64,000 bases of DNA from Liolophura sinensis (GCF_032854445.1 NC_088305.1:2175001-2239000), one strand, 5' to 3'; shown: positions 44,226 through 58,100, counted from the stretch's first letter. Made by a program: numbers and translations. Notes: generated from the sequence alone by a model not told the origin.

Positions 44226-44879
44226 AAACGAAATTATAAAACAGACAGTCTTACCTGTTCAGGTGAGAATCATAAACGACGGAGTCGTCAATGCCCTTTA
44301 TATACTAGACGATGTATTATTCTGTTTTACACTGATTCTCATCATCTGCAGGTCATCTCCTGGTACATCACCTTGGGCAATCAGATACAATTTAAATATA
44401 CAAAGAGATAATTAAAGAGAGAACCCTTGTTCTTAATTGGATAGGAACCTCAGGGTATGTAATTGAAACGATGTAAACTAGAGCAGAACGGTTTGCGGAT
44501 CAGGCTGTAATCAGGCAGTTGTTTTTTGTTTGAAATAAAGATATTATTATTATTGTTATTATTATTACAATTATTATTATTTTTAAGAGCTAACAACACC
44601 CTAAGTAATAGGTCTTATAGTGCTGTACTTCTAATAACATGATAAAAAAACGCCCTTAGTGGTTATAACAAAGATAAGGAGATAAAAACCACAAGCTCAA
44701 ATGGTCATTATACCCATATGCAATCATATATGTAGGTCTATTTCGTCAAGGCTACATGCTTATATACGCTACCGTGGCCCATGCCTGTATGGGTTAGGGT
44801 TACAACAATATTGTATTTATAAGTCAACACGCTCGGTGTTTTCTGACAACAGACAAGCGTTATACCTTGTTATGGTGGA

Positions 44880-46340
44880 CAGTGCTACCTACAGATGTAC
44901 ACCTTTGATAATGCTATTCAACTTTTTCAATTTTGGGGTATTCATGGGATCAAATCACCATATAACAACATTTCTTCGTCTGGGTTACAACGTTTTTTTT
45001 TGTGGTATGTGGTAAATTCTGTACTCCAAGATGTTGTCGACAATTTAAGGCGACCCTCTGTCACCATATTTGTTTATTCAATGTGTAGACATTTTAGCAG
45101 CACTTATAAGGAACAATTAAGATTTTCCGAATTACCGTAGGCACTGCACAACACAAAATTAACCAATTTGCAGACGATACAGGTTTGTTTTTAGATGGTT
45201 CTGAAAATTCATTTAAGGCTGGCCGTTTCTAATTCTGACCACTTCAGTCGGATTTTCGGATCACAAACTAATTTAGATAAACGCAAAATAGTGTGGTTGA
45301 GAAGTCTAAACAAGGATAAGAAAAAAAGTGTGTCCTGATATAAATATAGAATGGACTTCCTATGAGCTCAGTGTTTTAGGCGTCACACTTTCCCAAGTGC
45401 ATAGATGATGTAATAAATATAAATTTCTCAGTTAAACTGCAAGAATTTGATTCACTCTAAGGACAATTTAGTAAAAGACTCCTCACACCGTTGCGAAGAA
45501 TAACTGTTGTCAGAAGCCTTGCGGTACCAAAGTTAAACCATCTGTTTTTCACTTTATCCTATTCTCCAGGCGATGTATTGAAGAGGTGGAACTCAATATT
45601 TCATCGTTTCGGTTGGAATGGATAATATCGAATAAAGCGAGAGCAATGCATGCTCTTCTCCGAAAAGAAGTTTGGAGGATTAAAAATCATTGATTTGTCC
45701 CTTTTCTTGAAGGCAGCAAAGATTGGGCGCATCAGACGCTTAATTCGGCCAACTCATTCTTGTTACAAGATTATTCTAGACAACGGGAAATGGCATGTAA
45801 TTTAAGAGATTGTGGCCCCTTAAAACTCATAAATATCAGTGACAAACTTAACAACCGTTTTTGGTCAGAAATTTTTGATTTTTGACAATGTTTCAAGAAA
45901 AACATATGTGTGACACCTGGGAATCGGCTGTATGCCATACAAACTTAATGGCACAATGATAAAATTAGAATTGCTATCAATCAGTGTTTTATAGACAGAT
46001 TTATTTTAAAGGTATCCGATATGTAAATGACCTCTTTGATACTAACGGCACAAATTTAATGAGATTTGATGAATTTAGGCTTAAATATGAAATTAACACA
46101 AATGTTATGCAATGAGCAAGTCTGACAAATGCTATTAAAAGTTATCTGCAGAACTTCAAGAACAGTTAAACAAAAATCCTGTATCCTATATTCCATACCC
46201 TTTCAGTTTTCTTTTGATTCACAGAAAAAGGCTTTAAGCCTTTTGGGTAAAAATTCATTCGGTTTAGGTCTTAAGACTAGCGAACCGTCTTTCAAACTAG
46301 CACAATATACATGTACAACTCGACCAATACAGCCTTGCTG
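44880..46340 (+). mobile_element. decayed L1-like non-LTR retrotransposon (RT region)
   Basis: Translated across several frames, the + strand reads TVGTAQHKINQFADDTGLFL at about 45146-45205, which includes the RT catalytic FADD motif. It is followed by LTPLRRITVVRSLAVPKLNH, then a KFGGLKIIDLSLFLKAAKIG-like stretch. Order and spacing match the RT and post-RT region of L1-clade LINEs. Stops and frameshifts are many, the 5' end is truncated, and no tail or target duplication is evident. Confidence 0.82.
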
Positions 46341-46429
46341 TGGAGGTATGTGTTGGTAGACCGCATTGTCTGTATGTACTCGGGTAATATCGTACTGCAG
46401 TGTCTACAGATGTAATAGTCTTTCGCCCA

Positions 46430-46835
46430 GTCGGTTTCTCATATCGTGTTGTAAGTCGTCAGGTTGGTTGTTTGTTCGAATTTTCGTTTGACTAGTGGGT
46501 TTCTCTCCAGTACAACCATTGTTCGGCGGATTTCTCGCCAGTATAGTCGTTTGCCCGGTGGATTTCTCTCCGGCCAGATGGCCTTCTTTCCAGTAAAGTC
46601 GTTCTTGCCAGTAAAGCCGTTGTTCAGTGTGCTTCTCGCCAGTATAGCCGTTTGTCTGATGGGTTTTTCTCCAGTAAGGCCGTTTACCACGATGGCTTTC
46701 TCTCCAGTGAAGTTGTTTGTCCGGTGGGCTTCTCTCTGTACAGTCCTTGTCCGGTGGGTTTCTCTCCACTACAGTCGTTGTCCGGTGAGTTTCTCGCCAG
46801 TATAGTCGATTGTCCGGTAGGTTTTTCGATCGATC
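46430..46835. repeat. ~36-bp degenerate minisatellite
   Basis: The phrase GGTGGGTTTCTCTCCAGTAC plus a variant of AGTCGTTGTCC recurs about 11 times. Open frames on both strands follow from the period. Confidence 0.88.
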
Positions 46836-47084
46836 AAAAATCCGATGTATGGTGGGTTTCTAATGAAGCTTTGTGTCCAGGAACTATAGAAGGAGGGTGT
46901 TTTATACAAGAAGCTGTCTACCTGTCTTGTGAAACAATAATTAGGTCTCTACCGGTGTATTTGTTAGCTTATAGGATTACCAAGGTAAAGAAGCTGTTTG
47001 CCCACTAATGTACTAGCAGCGACATTTACACACAGGGATACAAAAAAATTATAAGCTTTTGGCTTAGGATTATATAAGAAGCTG

Positions 47085-47545
47085 ATTGTGCTCAGGATTG
47101 TATATCAATGAAGCTGTAAAATCTACGATAATAGCAGAAGCTGTAAAATCCAGGATAATAGCAGAAGCTGTAAAATCCAGGATAATAGCAGAAGCTGTAA
47201 AATCCACGATAATAGCAGAAGTTGTAAAATCTACGATAATAGCAAAAGCTGTAAAATCCAGGATAATAGCAGAAGCTGTAAAATCCACGATAATAGCAAA
47301 AGCTGTAAAATCCAGGATAATAACAGAAGCTGTAAAGTTCAGGACAATAGCAGAAGCTGTAAAATCCACGATAATAGCAGAAGATGTAAAGTCCAGGATA
47401 ATAGCAGAAGCTGTAAAGTCCAGGAAAATAGCAGAAGATGTAAAGTCCAGGATAATAGCAGAAGCTGTAATATCCGGGATAATAGCAGAAGCTGTAAAAC
47501 CCACGATAATAGAAAAAATTATGTCCCTAATATTATAGAAGAATA
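47085..47545. repeat. 27-bp minisatellite, about 16 units
   Basis: GATAATAGCAGAAGCTGTAA then AATCCAG. A nine-codon period gives a VKSRIIAEA repeat on + and an AIILDFTAS repeat on -. Confidence 0.95.
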
Positions 47546-47769
47546 TGTAGACCCAAGATAATTGAAGAGGCCTTAAACCCATGATTTGAGAGGGTGATTA
47601 TTGGTGGGAGGGAGTTAGTGTACAAACTAATTTGTGCTTCTAGGATTATAGAAGAACCAGGAATATAACAGAATTCTTTTGTTTTTTCCAGGATTGTATA
47701 AATCACATTAAGCTGTAGACAATTTTGGAAAGAAAATTTTAAATAAATATTTTTTTAGTTCACTGGTGT
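47546..47769. other. intergenic
   Basis: Eroded continuation of the preceding repeat, no gene. Confidence 0.5.
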
Positions 47770-47945
47770 TTTACACCGTATACTTAAGAACATTTCATGC
47801 GCTTATACGCCATGAAATCAGCTTTTTCTCCGTATTTATTTATTTGATTGGTGTTTCACTTATACGACGGCGGCAAGCATTATGGTTGGAGGCAGAGCCC
47901 CAGGCAAACACACGACCATCCGCAGGTTGCTGCACCACCTTAGTG
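47770..47945 (-). mobile_element. SINE family A fragments
   Basis: Two overlapping reverse fragments: TGGTGTTTTACACCGTATAC at 47765 and TTATTTATTTGATTGGTGTT at 47836, the latter with CATCCGCAGGTTGCTG. Confidence 0.8.
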
Positions 47946-48239
47946 TATATAGTAGAGATTATAGCTGAGGGTTTAAAAAAAGAGGTAAATTGCCCAGGCA
48001 ACATGAGATGCCAGCCTCTGAACATCGAGATTACAGATGACGCTCTGAGGCTAGCTTCTCCGTGCCATTGACAAATCTGTGCATCCAAGGTTATGTAAGA
48101 ATTTCTGGAACCAATTTATCAATTATATTTCAACCTTTTCTACAACAGCCAAAAAATAGCTTTCAACTTTTCAATGTTCTAAAGGAGGTTCATTGTGTTT
48201 CAATCTGGTCCGTTAGTCGATGTTTTTAAATGGAAAGAG

Positions 48240-48509
48240 GGGTCGCCGTGGCTCAATTGGTTAGTGCTCTAGCGCAGCGTAATGACCCAGGAGCTTCTCA
48301 CCAATGCGGTCGCTGTGAGTTCAAGTCCAGCTCATGCTGGCTTCCTCTCCGGCCGAACATAGGAAGGTCTACCAGCAACCTGCGGATGGTCGTGGGATTT
48401 CCCCGGGCTCTGCCCGGTTTCCTCCCACCATAATGCTGGGCACCGTCGTATAAGTCAGATATTCTTGAGTATGGCGTAAAACACCAATCAAATAAATGAA
48501 TAAATAAAT
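48240..48509 (+). mobile_element. SINE family A, full length with target-site duplication
   Basis: Head GGTCGCCGTGGCTCAATTGG, full body and (AATA)n tail. The 12-bp direct repeat AAATGGAAAGAG is at 48228-48239 and 48510-48521. Confidence 0.95.
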
Positions 48510-48521
48510 AAATGGAAAGAG

Positions 48522-49074
48522 CATGGGTTAAGCACTGATCAGAGATTACAGACATAAAATAAAAAGGCAAAATGACTTAAGAATAATTAAAATGAGTGAG
48601 TGTTTGTTCTCCAGTATGTAATATAAATTATATTATAATGATAAGGCTGCATGTGAATTGCGAAAGTGTTGCCCACGTGGGCCTGTGCGTATTCTATTAA
48701 TTGTATTATTATTAACACATTAACACACAAATATTAATAGTAATTTCTTGGAATTTTATAGCGCTGTTTGGTAACATTTGTTAAAGACCACTACTCAGTA
48801 CATCAGAGTTTTTTTACAGGTTTGTCTTCAGACTGAAATTGAGACATGCGCGTTAATTATCTACACTTATATTTAACGTTGCTGGAGTAATTTTGTTGCT
48901 TTTCGACAAAGCCGTCATCTGTTCATTCAAGGGCGACAACTTTGTAGCCTCTGGTTTGAAGAGCTCCACAAAAAGAGGTAAATTAGGTCATTGTTTACAA
49001 ATGGCGCCCTAGATGACAGATAAATCTGTGTGTGTGTAATTTTTTATCGCTTGTGTCTGATATTTTAATGCAAA
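48522..49074. other. upstream region of FAM221A
   Basis: AT-rich. No TATA box can be confidently assigned. The 5' UTR probably lies in the last 100-200 bases. Confidence 0.4.
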
Positions 49075-49151
49075 ATGAGCGAGCGACAGTTCCATTTAAA
49101 ATTTGGCGGATCGGCAGCGGCGTCGGTGGATGCTTATCTGGAGTACAAAAG
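49075..49151 (+). CDS. FAM221A: FAM221A exon 1
   Basis: The start is ATG 49075 (CAAAATGAGC), followed by FGGSAAASVDAYLEYKR as in relatives. Donor AAAAG|GTATGA, phase 2. Confidence 0.93.
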
Positions 49152-52100
49152 GTATGAAAGCAGGAGACGGCAAGTCAAGTACCGAACAAACCGGCATTCT
49201 GACATAGCCCTGGAACGAGCGTTGTCATCCAGGGCTAATTCTAACATATGTCATCTTGCAAGACGGCCGAAAATCAGTGTTTTGTAATTTTTTCCCCACG
49301 ATATGTCTGGTGTGCTGTTAGGGCTCATGGGCATCGGGTAGGGTGATATTGAAGAACGTATTTAGATGCGTGAGAACGATAGACCCCTGCTGAGCACGTA
49401 CATGTAAAAGCAGCATCAGGCGAATGCCTCAAGGTGAAACCGCACTGAAATGCACGCAACGCTCCATTAAACTTTAGCCCTGGGTGACTCCCGTGGTCCC
49501 AGGGCTTATCAAACTTAAAGTTATCCTCTCTGTGAGAGTTCCCACGTCTGTTCTTAGTAAAACCCTTATATGGCTTGACCTGCATGGACCTTGTGTGAGT
49601 CTCTACTCCGATATTGATCAGATTCGGTAATGCAGTGATGTGAGAATCCTAACCAATATCGGAGCAAAGATGAGAAGCATAGTAGGACAAGGCACCGCCC
49701 ATTTCCCTACAACTCACAGGCTGTATTTGGAAATATTTTTGAGAATTACCATAAAGTAAAACATGATAAAAATAAAGTCTTAGAGTCTGTTAGTTTAGAA
49801 ATCTGTAGAAAAATCACTGTAAGTATATCTGTGTATTACAAACCTAACATTATCATTTAATTTTTATTAGACCTACAAAGTCCTCTTATCATTCATTTAG
49901 ATACAGGCAACAGTAATAATTTATTTTTCTTTCTTGTTAAGGATTGTTGGCGATGATGACGGAGGCAAACTCTTCACTCCTGAGCAATATGAAGCTTACA
50001 AGAAGAGAGTTCTGCCCATGGTTTGTTTAAACATATCTCTTTTTATTTTTGCTGTGGTTTTCAAATAACAAATGTACATTTGTCTGCCATTTGTGGGAAA
50101 GTCTGGCAGCAACCTGCAGATGGTCGTGGGTTTCCCCCAGGTTCTACCCGGTTTCCACCCACCATAATGCTGGCTGCCATTGCATAAGTGAAATATTCTT
50201 GAGTACGATGTGGAACACCAATCAGATAAATAAATAAATAAATAAATGAATACATTCGTCTGTAAAATGTGTTTTATCTGCTTTATCAGTTAACCACTGG
50301 CACCTGGTCTAACTATTACTTTATGGAAATCCAACATTATATCCCAATTTTCAGAATCAGTGATACACTAATTACATTAATTAAGAGATTTAAATGCTGT
50401 ATACGAGTGTACATTGATCATACATGTATACTGACCTTGCAGCGTGTCTATTCATTATGAAAGCTATCAGTAGCATTTTTAAATTTTTTTTTGACTTAAG
50501 CCGAAATCAGTGACACATTTACTCATGTTCCACTTAGTAATTAAAAACTGAGGCACAAACTGATTAGTTCAGATGTTTTGACACTGTCTGAGTTCACGTC
50601 AATTATATGAGAATGAGGACGCAGTGAAAGATTATGCATTCCTCCTGTGTACATTTATTCAGGTAAATTTGGGACCAATTTTCTGGCCCTATTTTCATTT
50701 CCATTTTCAGAGACTGGAGAATAGGTTGTATGTGGCCTGGGTGTCCCCTACCCTGATGGACTGTAAACTGATGGGACCAGAAACAGTGTGTTTTTGTCAA
50801 CACAGGTAAGCCCACATACACTATCCAATTCCTTCAACGGATACAGAATCGATTCTCATTGCCTCTTATACGGTACAAGATTAGGCAAGTCCAGGTTATG
50901 TCTTGCATAAGCTGAATTTTAGGTATGATACATTTATTCCAGTGTGACTAAGGCTGCAAGATTTAACCCTGGAAAGCCTATTGCTACTGTCATCTAATCA
51001 GTGTCGATTCTGTATTCCATTTTTAGACATCAAACCTTACTTCAGCAGGTTAGTAGTTAGAAGTGCATGCCTGGTATTAAAGGTGGCTGGGGAGAGACGT
51101 CTGCATTAGGTCTGACTCAGGCAATAGCTCACACCTAATGGGGTCGCCAGCCTTCTACAAAGGGAAGCAAACCTTGTAACTGATAAAACAGCAGTGCCCT
51201 CTATCTGTTTGAATAATAATGTCAGCTTTTATTATTCATGATTACTGGTGTTGGTATTGAAATCAGTGGTATTGTTATTTAAATAAGTAGAGGGCACTGC
51301 TGTTTTATTAGTTACAAGATTTGCTTCCCTTTGTACAGGGCTGGCGGACCCCATTGTGATTCTGTTACATTCTGTTACATAATACATTTGTCCTGTAAAA
51401 TGTGGCCTTTAAAAATTCAATTCAGGTTCCGTGAACACAAGACAGACTTCGACAAGATACCTGGGGAGCGCCCCATACACCTACCGTGTAGAGCGAAGAA
51501 GTGTCGATGTGCATCCTACCACTATGTACCTCTCAATGGCAGTCAGCCTATACGATGTCGTTGTAAACACTTCTCTGATGAGCATGGTGCAGCAGAACCA
51601 TATGATTGTAGATCAGGTATTGTATATGACATGTTATTTTTGCATGAGATTAAAGAGATTTCATTTAGTATAAAATAGAAGATTGCCAACTTGGACTTGT
51701 TTTAGCCATGCATTGATGAGCACAGGGAGAGGTGTGCTTTATAGCGCTTACCGAGTCTTTAAAATATTAACCCATATTTTAGTGTGAGTGCAATGCTTCT
51801 CAGTGAGTGAAGTGTACAACTGTAAATGATGAGGCACACAAGGTTTTATTGATTGGTGTTTTACGCCGTACTCAAGAATATCTCACTTACATGTGTACGA
51901 TGGAGGCCAGCATTATGATGGTTACGTGGGAGGAAACCAGTCAGAGACTTGGGGAATTCCACGACCATTTACAGGTGTGACCAGCATTATGGTGGGACTG
52001 TGGGAGGAAACCAGTCAGAGACTTGGGGAATTCCACGACCATTTACAGGTGTGACCAGCATTATGGTGGGACTGTGGGAGGAAACCAGTCAGAGACTTGG

Positions 52101-55100
52101 GGAATTCCACGACCATTTACAGGTGTGACCAGCATTATGGTGGGACTGTGGGAGGAAACCAGTCAGAGACTTGGGGAATTCCACGACCATTTACAGGTGT
52201 GACCAGCATTATGGTGGGACTGTGGGAGGAAACCAGTCAGAGACTTGGGGAATTCCACGACCATTTACAGGTGTGACCAGCATTATGGTGGGACTGTGGG
52301 AGGAAACCAGTCAGAGACTTAGGGAATCCCATGACCATCTACAGGTGTGGCCAGCATTATGGTGGGACTGTGGGAGGAAACCAGTCAGAGACTTGGGGAA
52401 TTCCACGACCATTTACAGATGTGACCAGCATTATGGTGGGACTGTGGGAGGAAACCAGTCAGAGACTTAGGGAATCCCATGACCATCTACAGGTGTGGCC
52501 AGCATTATGGTGGGACCGTGGGAGGAAACCAGTCAGAGACTTGGGGAATTCCACGACCATTTACAGGTGTGGCCAGCATTATGGTGGGACTGTGGGAGGA
52601 AACCAGTCAGAGACTTAGGGAATCCCATGACCATCTACAGGTGTGGCCAGCATTATGGTGGGACCGTGGGAGGAAACCAGTCAGAAACTTGGGGAATTCC
52701 ACGACCATTTACAGGTGTGACCAGCATTATGGTGGGACTGTGGGAGGAAACCAGTCAGAGACTTTGGGAATTCCACGACCATTTACAGGTGTGACCAGCA
52801 TTATGGTGGGACTGTGGGAGGAAACCAATCAGAGACTTAGGGAATCCCATGACCATCTACAGGAGTGGCCAGCATTATGGTGGGACTGTGGGAGGAAACC
52901 AGTCAGAGACTTGGGGAATTCCACGACCATTTACAGGTGTGACCAGCATTATGGTGGAACTGTGGGAGGAAACCAGTCAGAGACTTAGGGAATCCCATGA
53001 CCATCTACAGGTGTGGCCAGCATTATGGTGGGACCGTGGGAGGAAACCAGTCAGAGACTTAGGGAATCCCACGACCATCTACAGGTGTGGCCAGCATTAT
53101 GGTGGGACTGTGGGAGGAAACCAGTCAGAGACTTGGTGAGGCCAGCATTATGGTGGGAGGAAACCAGTCAGAGACTTGGGGAATGCCACTAGCAGTATTA
53201 TCATGAGTTTTCCTCATACAATGATTTCATACACATACATGCATGTACATGTACTTATGTCTTATCTTTAATACCTTACAGCAGGCTGTCAGTGTTCTGG
53301 TTTCTCCAGCTCCTTCACCTGTGGGTGCGGGGCACCCTACCATCAACACCACACCCTGGTGGAGACCAGAGAGGAGAGAGCAGCCCGAGGGCACCCGGTG
53401 GGGCGGGATGTGCCCTATCAGGCCATGGGGGGCCTCACAGGCTTCTCGTCACTGATGGAGGGCTACCTGAGGCTTGACCCCAGTGGATTAGGTAGGAAGT
53501 GTTATGTCGTTAGGACAAACATGTCTGAAGACTTTTGCACTCATGCCCGTCATGATAGAGGAGATATGCAACGTACTAGGAGAGCCCCAAGATTTTGAAA
53601 ATCAGGATATGTCAATTAAGAAGTCTCTCTTCTGTTAAGTCTGCTAGAGGGGGGCCTCCGTGGCTCAGTCGGTTAAAGCGCTAGCGCAGCGTAATGACCC
53701 AGGAGTCTCTCACCAATGCGGTCGCTGAGAGTTCAAGTCATGCTGGCGGCCGTACGTGAGAAGGTCTGCCAGCAACCTGCGGATGGTCGTGGGTTTCCCC
53801 CGGGCTCTGCCCGGTTTCCACCCACCATAATGCTGGCCGCCGTCGTATAAGTGAAATATTCTTGAGTACGGCGTAAAACACAAATCAAAAAAAAAAAAAA
53901 AAAAAAAAAAGTCTGCTAGAAGGGGTAATTGCGACACAGGATCCTCCGTGGCCTCTGTGGTTAGCGTGCCAGGACAGCGCAATGACTCAAGAGCTTGTGA
54001 CCAATGCGGTCACTGTGAGTTCAAGTCCATCTCATGCTGCCTTCCTGTCCGGCCGTATTTGTGAAGATCTGTCAGCAACTTGCAGATGGTTATGGGTTTT
54101 CCCCAGGCTCTGCCCAGTTTCCTCCCATCATAGTGCTGCCTGCCATCATGTAAGGGAAATATTCTTGAGTATGAAGTAAAACAACAATCAAATAAATAAA
54201 TAAAATCATTGGAACACCTCCCTTTCTGAACTCATGACATCATGTCGGGTGTGATTACACTGTTTTTTCACCTCTCTGCTTTGACCGAGCGAAACATCAT
54301 GTCTGGCGTCGGTATACTGTGCTGGCGTTGTACGTCATGTCTGGTGTCCTTACAGTTTTATCTTACCTCAATCCTTTGGCTGAGAGGGATATCATGTCTC
54401 GTGTCTGTATACTGTGTCATTACAGTTTTATCCTACCTCTATCCTTTGGCCGAGAGGGATATCATGTCTGGTGTCTGTATACTGTGCCGACGTTATACGT
54501 CCTGTCTGATGTCATTATAGTTTTATCGTACCTCTATACTTTGGCTGGGAGGGATATCATGTGTGGTGTCTGTATACTGAGCTGGCGTTGTACGTCATGT
54601 CTGGTGTCCTTGCAGTTTTATCCTACCTCTATACTTTGGTTGAGAGGGATATCATGTCTGGTGTCTGTATACTGTGCCGACATTGTACATCATGTCTGAT
54701 GTCATTACACTTTTATCCTACCTCTTTCCTTTGGCTGAGAGGGATATCATGTCTGGTGTCTGTATACTGTGCTGGCATTGTACGTCATGTCTGGTGTCAC
54801 TGCAGTTTTATCTCACCTCTATCCTTTGGCTGAGAGGGATATCATGTCTGGCATCTGTATACTGTGCTGGCATTGTACGTCATGTCTGGTGTCATTACAG
54901 TTTTATCTTACCTCTATACTTTGGCTGAGAGGGATATCATGTCTGGTGTCTGTATACTGGGCTGGCGTTGTACGTCATGTCTGATGTCATTACAGTTTTA
55001 TCCTACCTCTGTCCTTTGGCTGAGAGGGATATCATGTCTGGTGTCTGTATACTGAGCCAACATTGTACGTCATGTCTGGTGTCACTGCAGTTTTATCCTA

Positions 55101-58100
55101 CCTCTGTCCTTTGGCTGAGAGGGATATCATATCTGGTGTCTGTATACATTCATTGCGTGAGAACCTCAAGCAAAATGCATGGGTAGGACGTCACATCTGG
55201 TGGCAATATACTGTGACTGTGTGGGATGTCGTATCTGGTGTCAGTATACTGTGACTGAGTGGGATGTCATATCTGGTGTCAGTATACTGTGACTGGGAGG
55301 GACGACATATCTGGTGTCAGCATACTGTGACTGAGTGGGATGTCATATCTGGTGTCAGTATACTGTAACTGGGAGGGACGACATATCTGGTGTCAGTATA
55401 CTGTGCCTGAGTGGGATGTCATATCTGGTGTCAGTATACTGTGACTGAGTGGGATGTCATATCTGGTGTCAGTATACTGTGACTGAGTGGGATGTCATTC
55501 CTGATGTCAGGATCCTGTGACTGAGTGGGATGTCATGCCTGATGTCAGGATCCTGTGACTGAGTGGGATGTCTTGCCTGATGTCAGGATTCTGTGACTGA
55601 GTGGGATGTCATGCCTGATGTCAGGATCCTGTGACTGAGTGGGATGTCTTGCCTGATGTCAGGATCCTGTGACTGAGTGAGATGTCATGTCAGATGTCAG
55701 GATACTGTGACTGAGTGGGATGTCATGCCTGATGTCAGGATCCTGTGACTGAGTGGGATGTCATGCCTGATGTCAGGATCCTGTGACTGAGTGGGATGTC
55801 TTGTCTGGTGTCAGGATCCTGTGACTGAGTGGGATGTCATGCCTGATGTCAGGATCCTGTGACTGAGTGGGATGTCATGCCTGATGTCAGGATCCTGTGA
55901 CTGAGTGGGATGCCATGTCTGGTGTCAGGATTCTGTGACTGAGTGGGATGTCATGCCTGATGTCAGGATCCTGTGACTGAGTGGGATGTCTTGTCTGGTG
56001 TCAGGATCCTGTGACTGAGTGGGATGTCATGCCTGATGTCAGGATCCTGTGACTGAGTGGGATGTCATGCCTGATGTCAGGATCCTGTGACTGAGTGGGA
56101 TGTCATGCCTGATGTCAGGATCCTGTGACTGAGTGAGATGTCATGTCAGATGTCAGGATACTGTGACTGAGTGGGATGTCATGCCTGATGTCAGGATCCT
56201 GTGACTGAGTGGGATGTCATGCCTGATGTCAGGATCCTGTGACTGAGTGGGATGTCTTGTCTGGTGTCAGGATCCTGTGACTGAGTGGGATGTCATGCCT
56301 GATGTCAGGATCCTGTGACTGAGTGGGATGTCATGCCTGATGTCAGGATCCTGTGACTGAGTGGGATGCCATGTCTGGTGTCAGGATTCTGTGACTGAGT
56401 GGGATGTCATGCCTGATGTCAGGATCCTGTGACTGAGTGGGATGTCTTGTCTGGTGTCAGGATCCTGTGACTGAGTGGGATGTCATGCCTGATGTCAGGA
56501 TCCTGTGACTGAGTGGGATGTCATGCCTGATGTCAGGATCCTGTGACTGAGTGGGATGTCATGCCTGATGTCAGGATCCTGTGACTGAGTGAGATGTCAT
56601 GTCAGATGTCAGGATACTGTGACTGAGTGGGATGTCATGCCTGATGTCAGGATCCTGTGACTGAGTGGGATGTCATGTCCGATGTCAGGATACTGTGACT
56701 GAGTGGGATGTCATGTGTGATGTCAGTATCCTGTGACTGGGATGTCTTGTCTGGTGTCAGTATACTGTGACTGAGTGGGATGTCTTACCTGATGTCAGGA
56801 TTCTGGGACTGAGTGGGATGTCATGCCTGATGTCAGGATACTGTGACTGAGTGGGATGTCATGTCTGATGTCAGGATACTGTGACTGAATGTCTTTATGT
56901 TGCTTTGAGCCAAAATAATTAAACCTGCAATATAACCGTTTTTTAAGATTACATCAACCACACGTACATCAAAGCCAGTTACTTCTGACAGCCTTGAAAC
57001 AGCTCTTTATCTAGATTGCATCTGGTGAGAAAATGAGGCACATCTAACCTTCTTTATTGTAGTGTGACCTTGGCCAGAAGTAGTTTAATTTAATGTGACC
57101 TTGACCCAAAGAACCTCTAACCTGGTCTAGTTTAGACATTTCACCTTACTACAGTGTAAATAGTGAATGGAAGTTCTCTCATGGTTTTGTTGCAGGAGCT
57201 CCATCCCAAGAATTCTTAAATCAACCAATCACTGCATCAGATAACCCATTTCTGAGAGCTAATGTGGAGTCCATCAAAGCTGACAAGATGAAGAACAGGT
57301 CTGTGAAAGGTAGTTGAGTTTCATTATTGTCTGAGGTATCTTATTAAACCTTTGTATTAAACTTACAGATACCTACTCTGTGGAAGGTTTGAAGACTTAA
57401 AAATCGGTAACTTTTGTACTTCCGGTACCTCAGTTGCGATTGTAGTGCTCTCTTTGGCGTAGTGTCAGTATAATATGACTGGCTTGGTCATTGTGTCTGG
57501 TGTCTTTGACATGGCATTCCGGTGAGGCAGCACTACAAATATGCCAGCATTGTGTTAGGCCTGCTATAAGGAGACACTTGTGTGATATGACAGAAGTTGA
57601 AGGTGACGTTAAACCTGAATGAAACAAACAAATCAAAATCAATCCAAATTTACAACTTTTAAGATTTTAATCTCTTAAGCTCACTGAAGCATAATAAATG
57701 CCAGGTGGTGTAGAAAAGTTTTGGTGTGAAAATGAAAGTAAATGACCAAAACTTCAGGGAGAAAAGTGCATCTTTGAGACAAATAAATGTCATAAAATAT
57801 TTGTTTTGATTATTAAAGTTTTTTTCTAGTAGGATATCATCCTAGCTTCCAAATAAACTTCCAAATAAGACATCTTTCTAAGATCAGAAGAGCTCTCAGA
57901 ATCAGGCAAAATGTGTAGCTTAGTCATGGGACAAACTTTAGGTTATTTACTGTATGCAGAAGACAATTTCAAGGCATCATAATATCTGGCTAAATGAGGT
58001 TCCTAGTGGTAAACTTGTGAAGTGAAAGTGAAGCCTCGTGCAATGTAGCATCAGTTTTAATAAAGGGTAACATTTACAGACCCCATGATGTAGTTCAATG

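Noticed and set aside
47070-47582. Overlapping 150- and 170-codon frames on opposite strands
   Set aside because: Purely the 27-bp minisatellite read in both directions.
52171-53139. Set of + strand frames reading VGGNQSET repeats
   Set aside because: They lie in the SINE-derived 74-bp array within FAM221A intron 4. Frames change from unit to unit.
55190-56890. Regular 38-bp direct repeats resembling a CRISPR array
   Set aside because: Units are contiguous with no unique spacers, lie in an intron of an animal gene, and no cas genes are present. It is a minisatellite.
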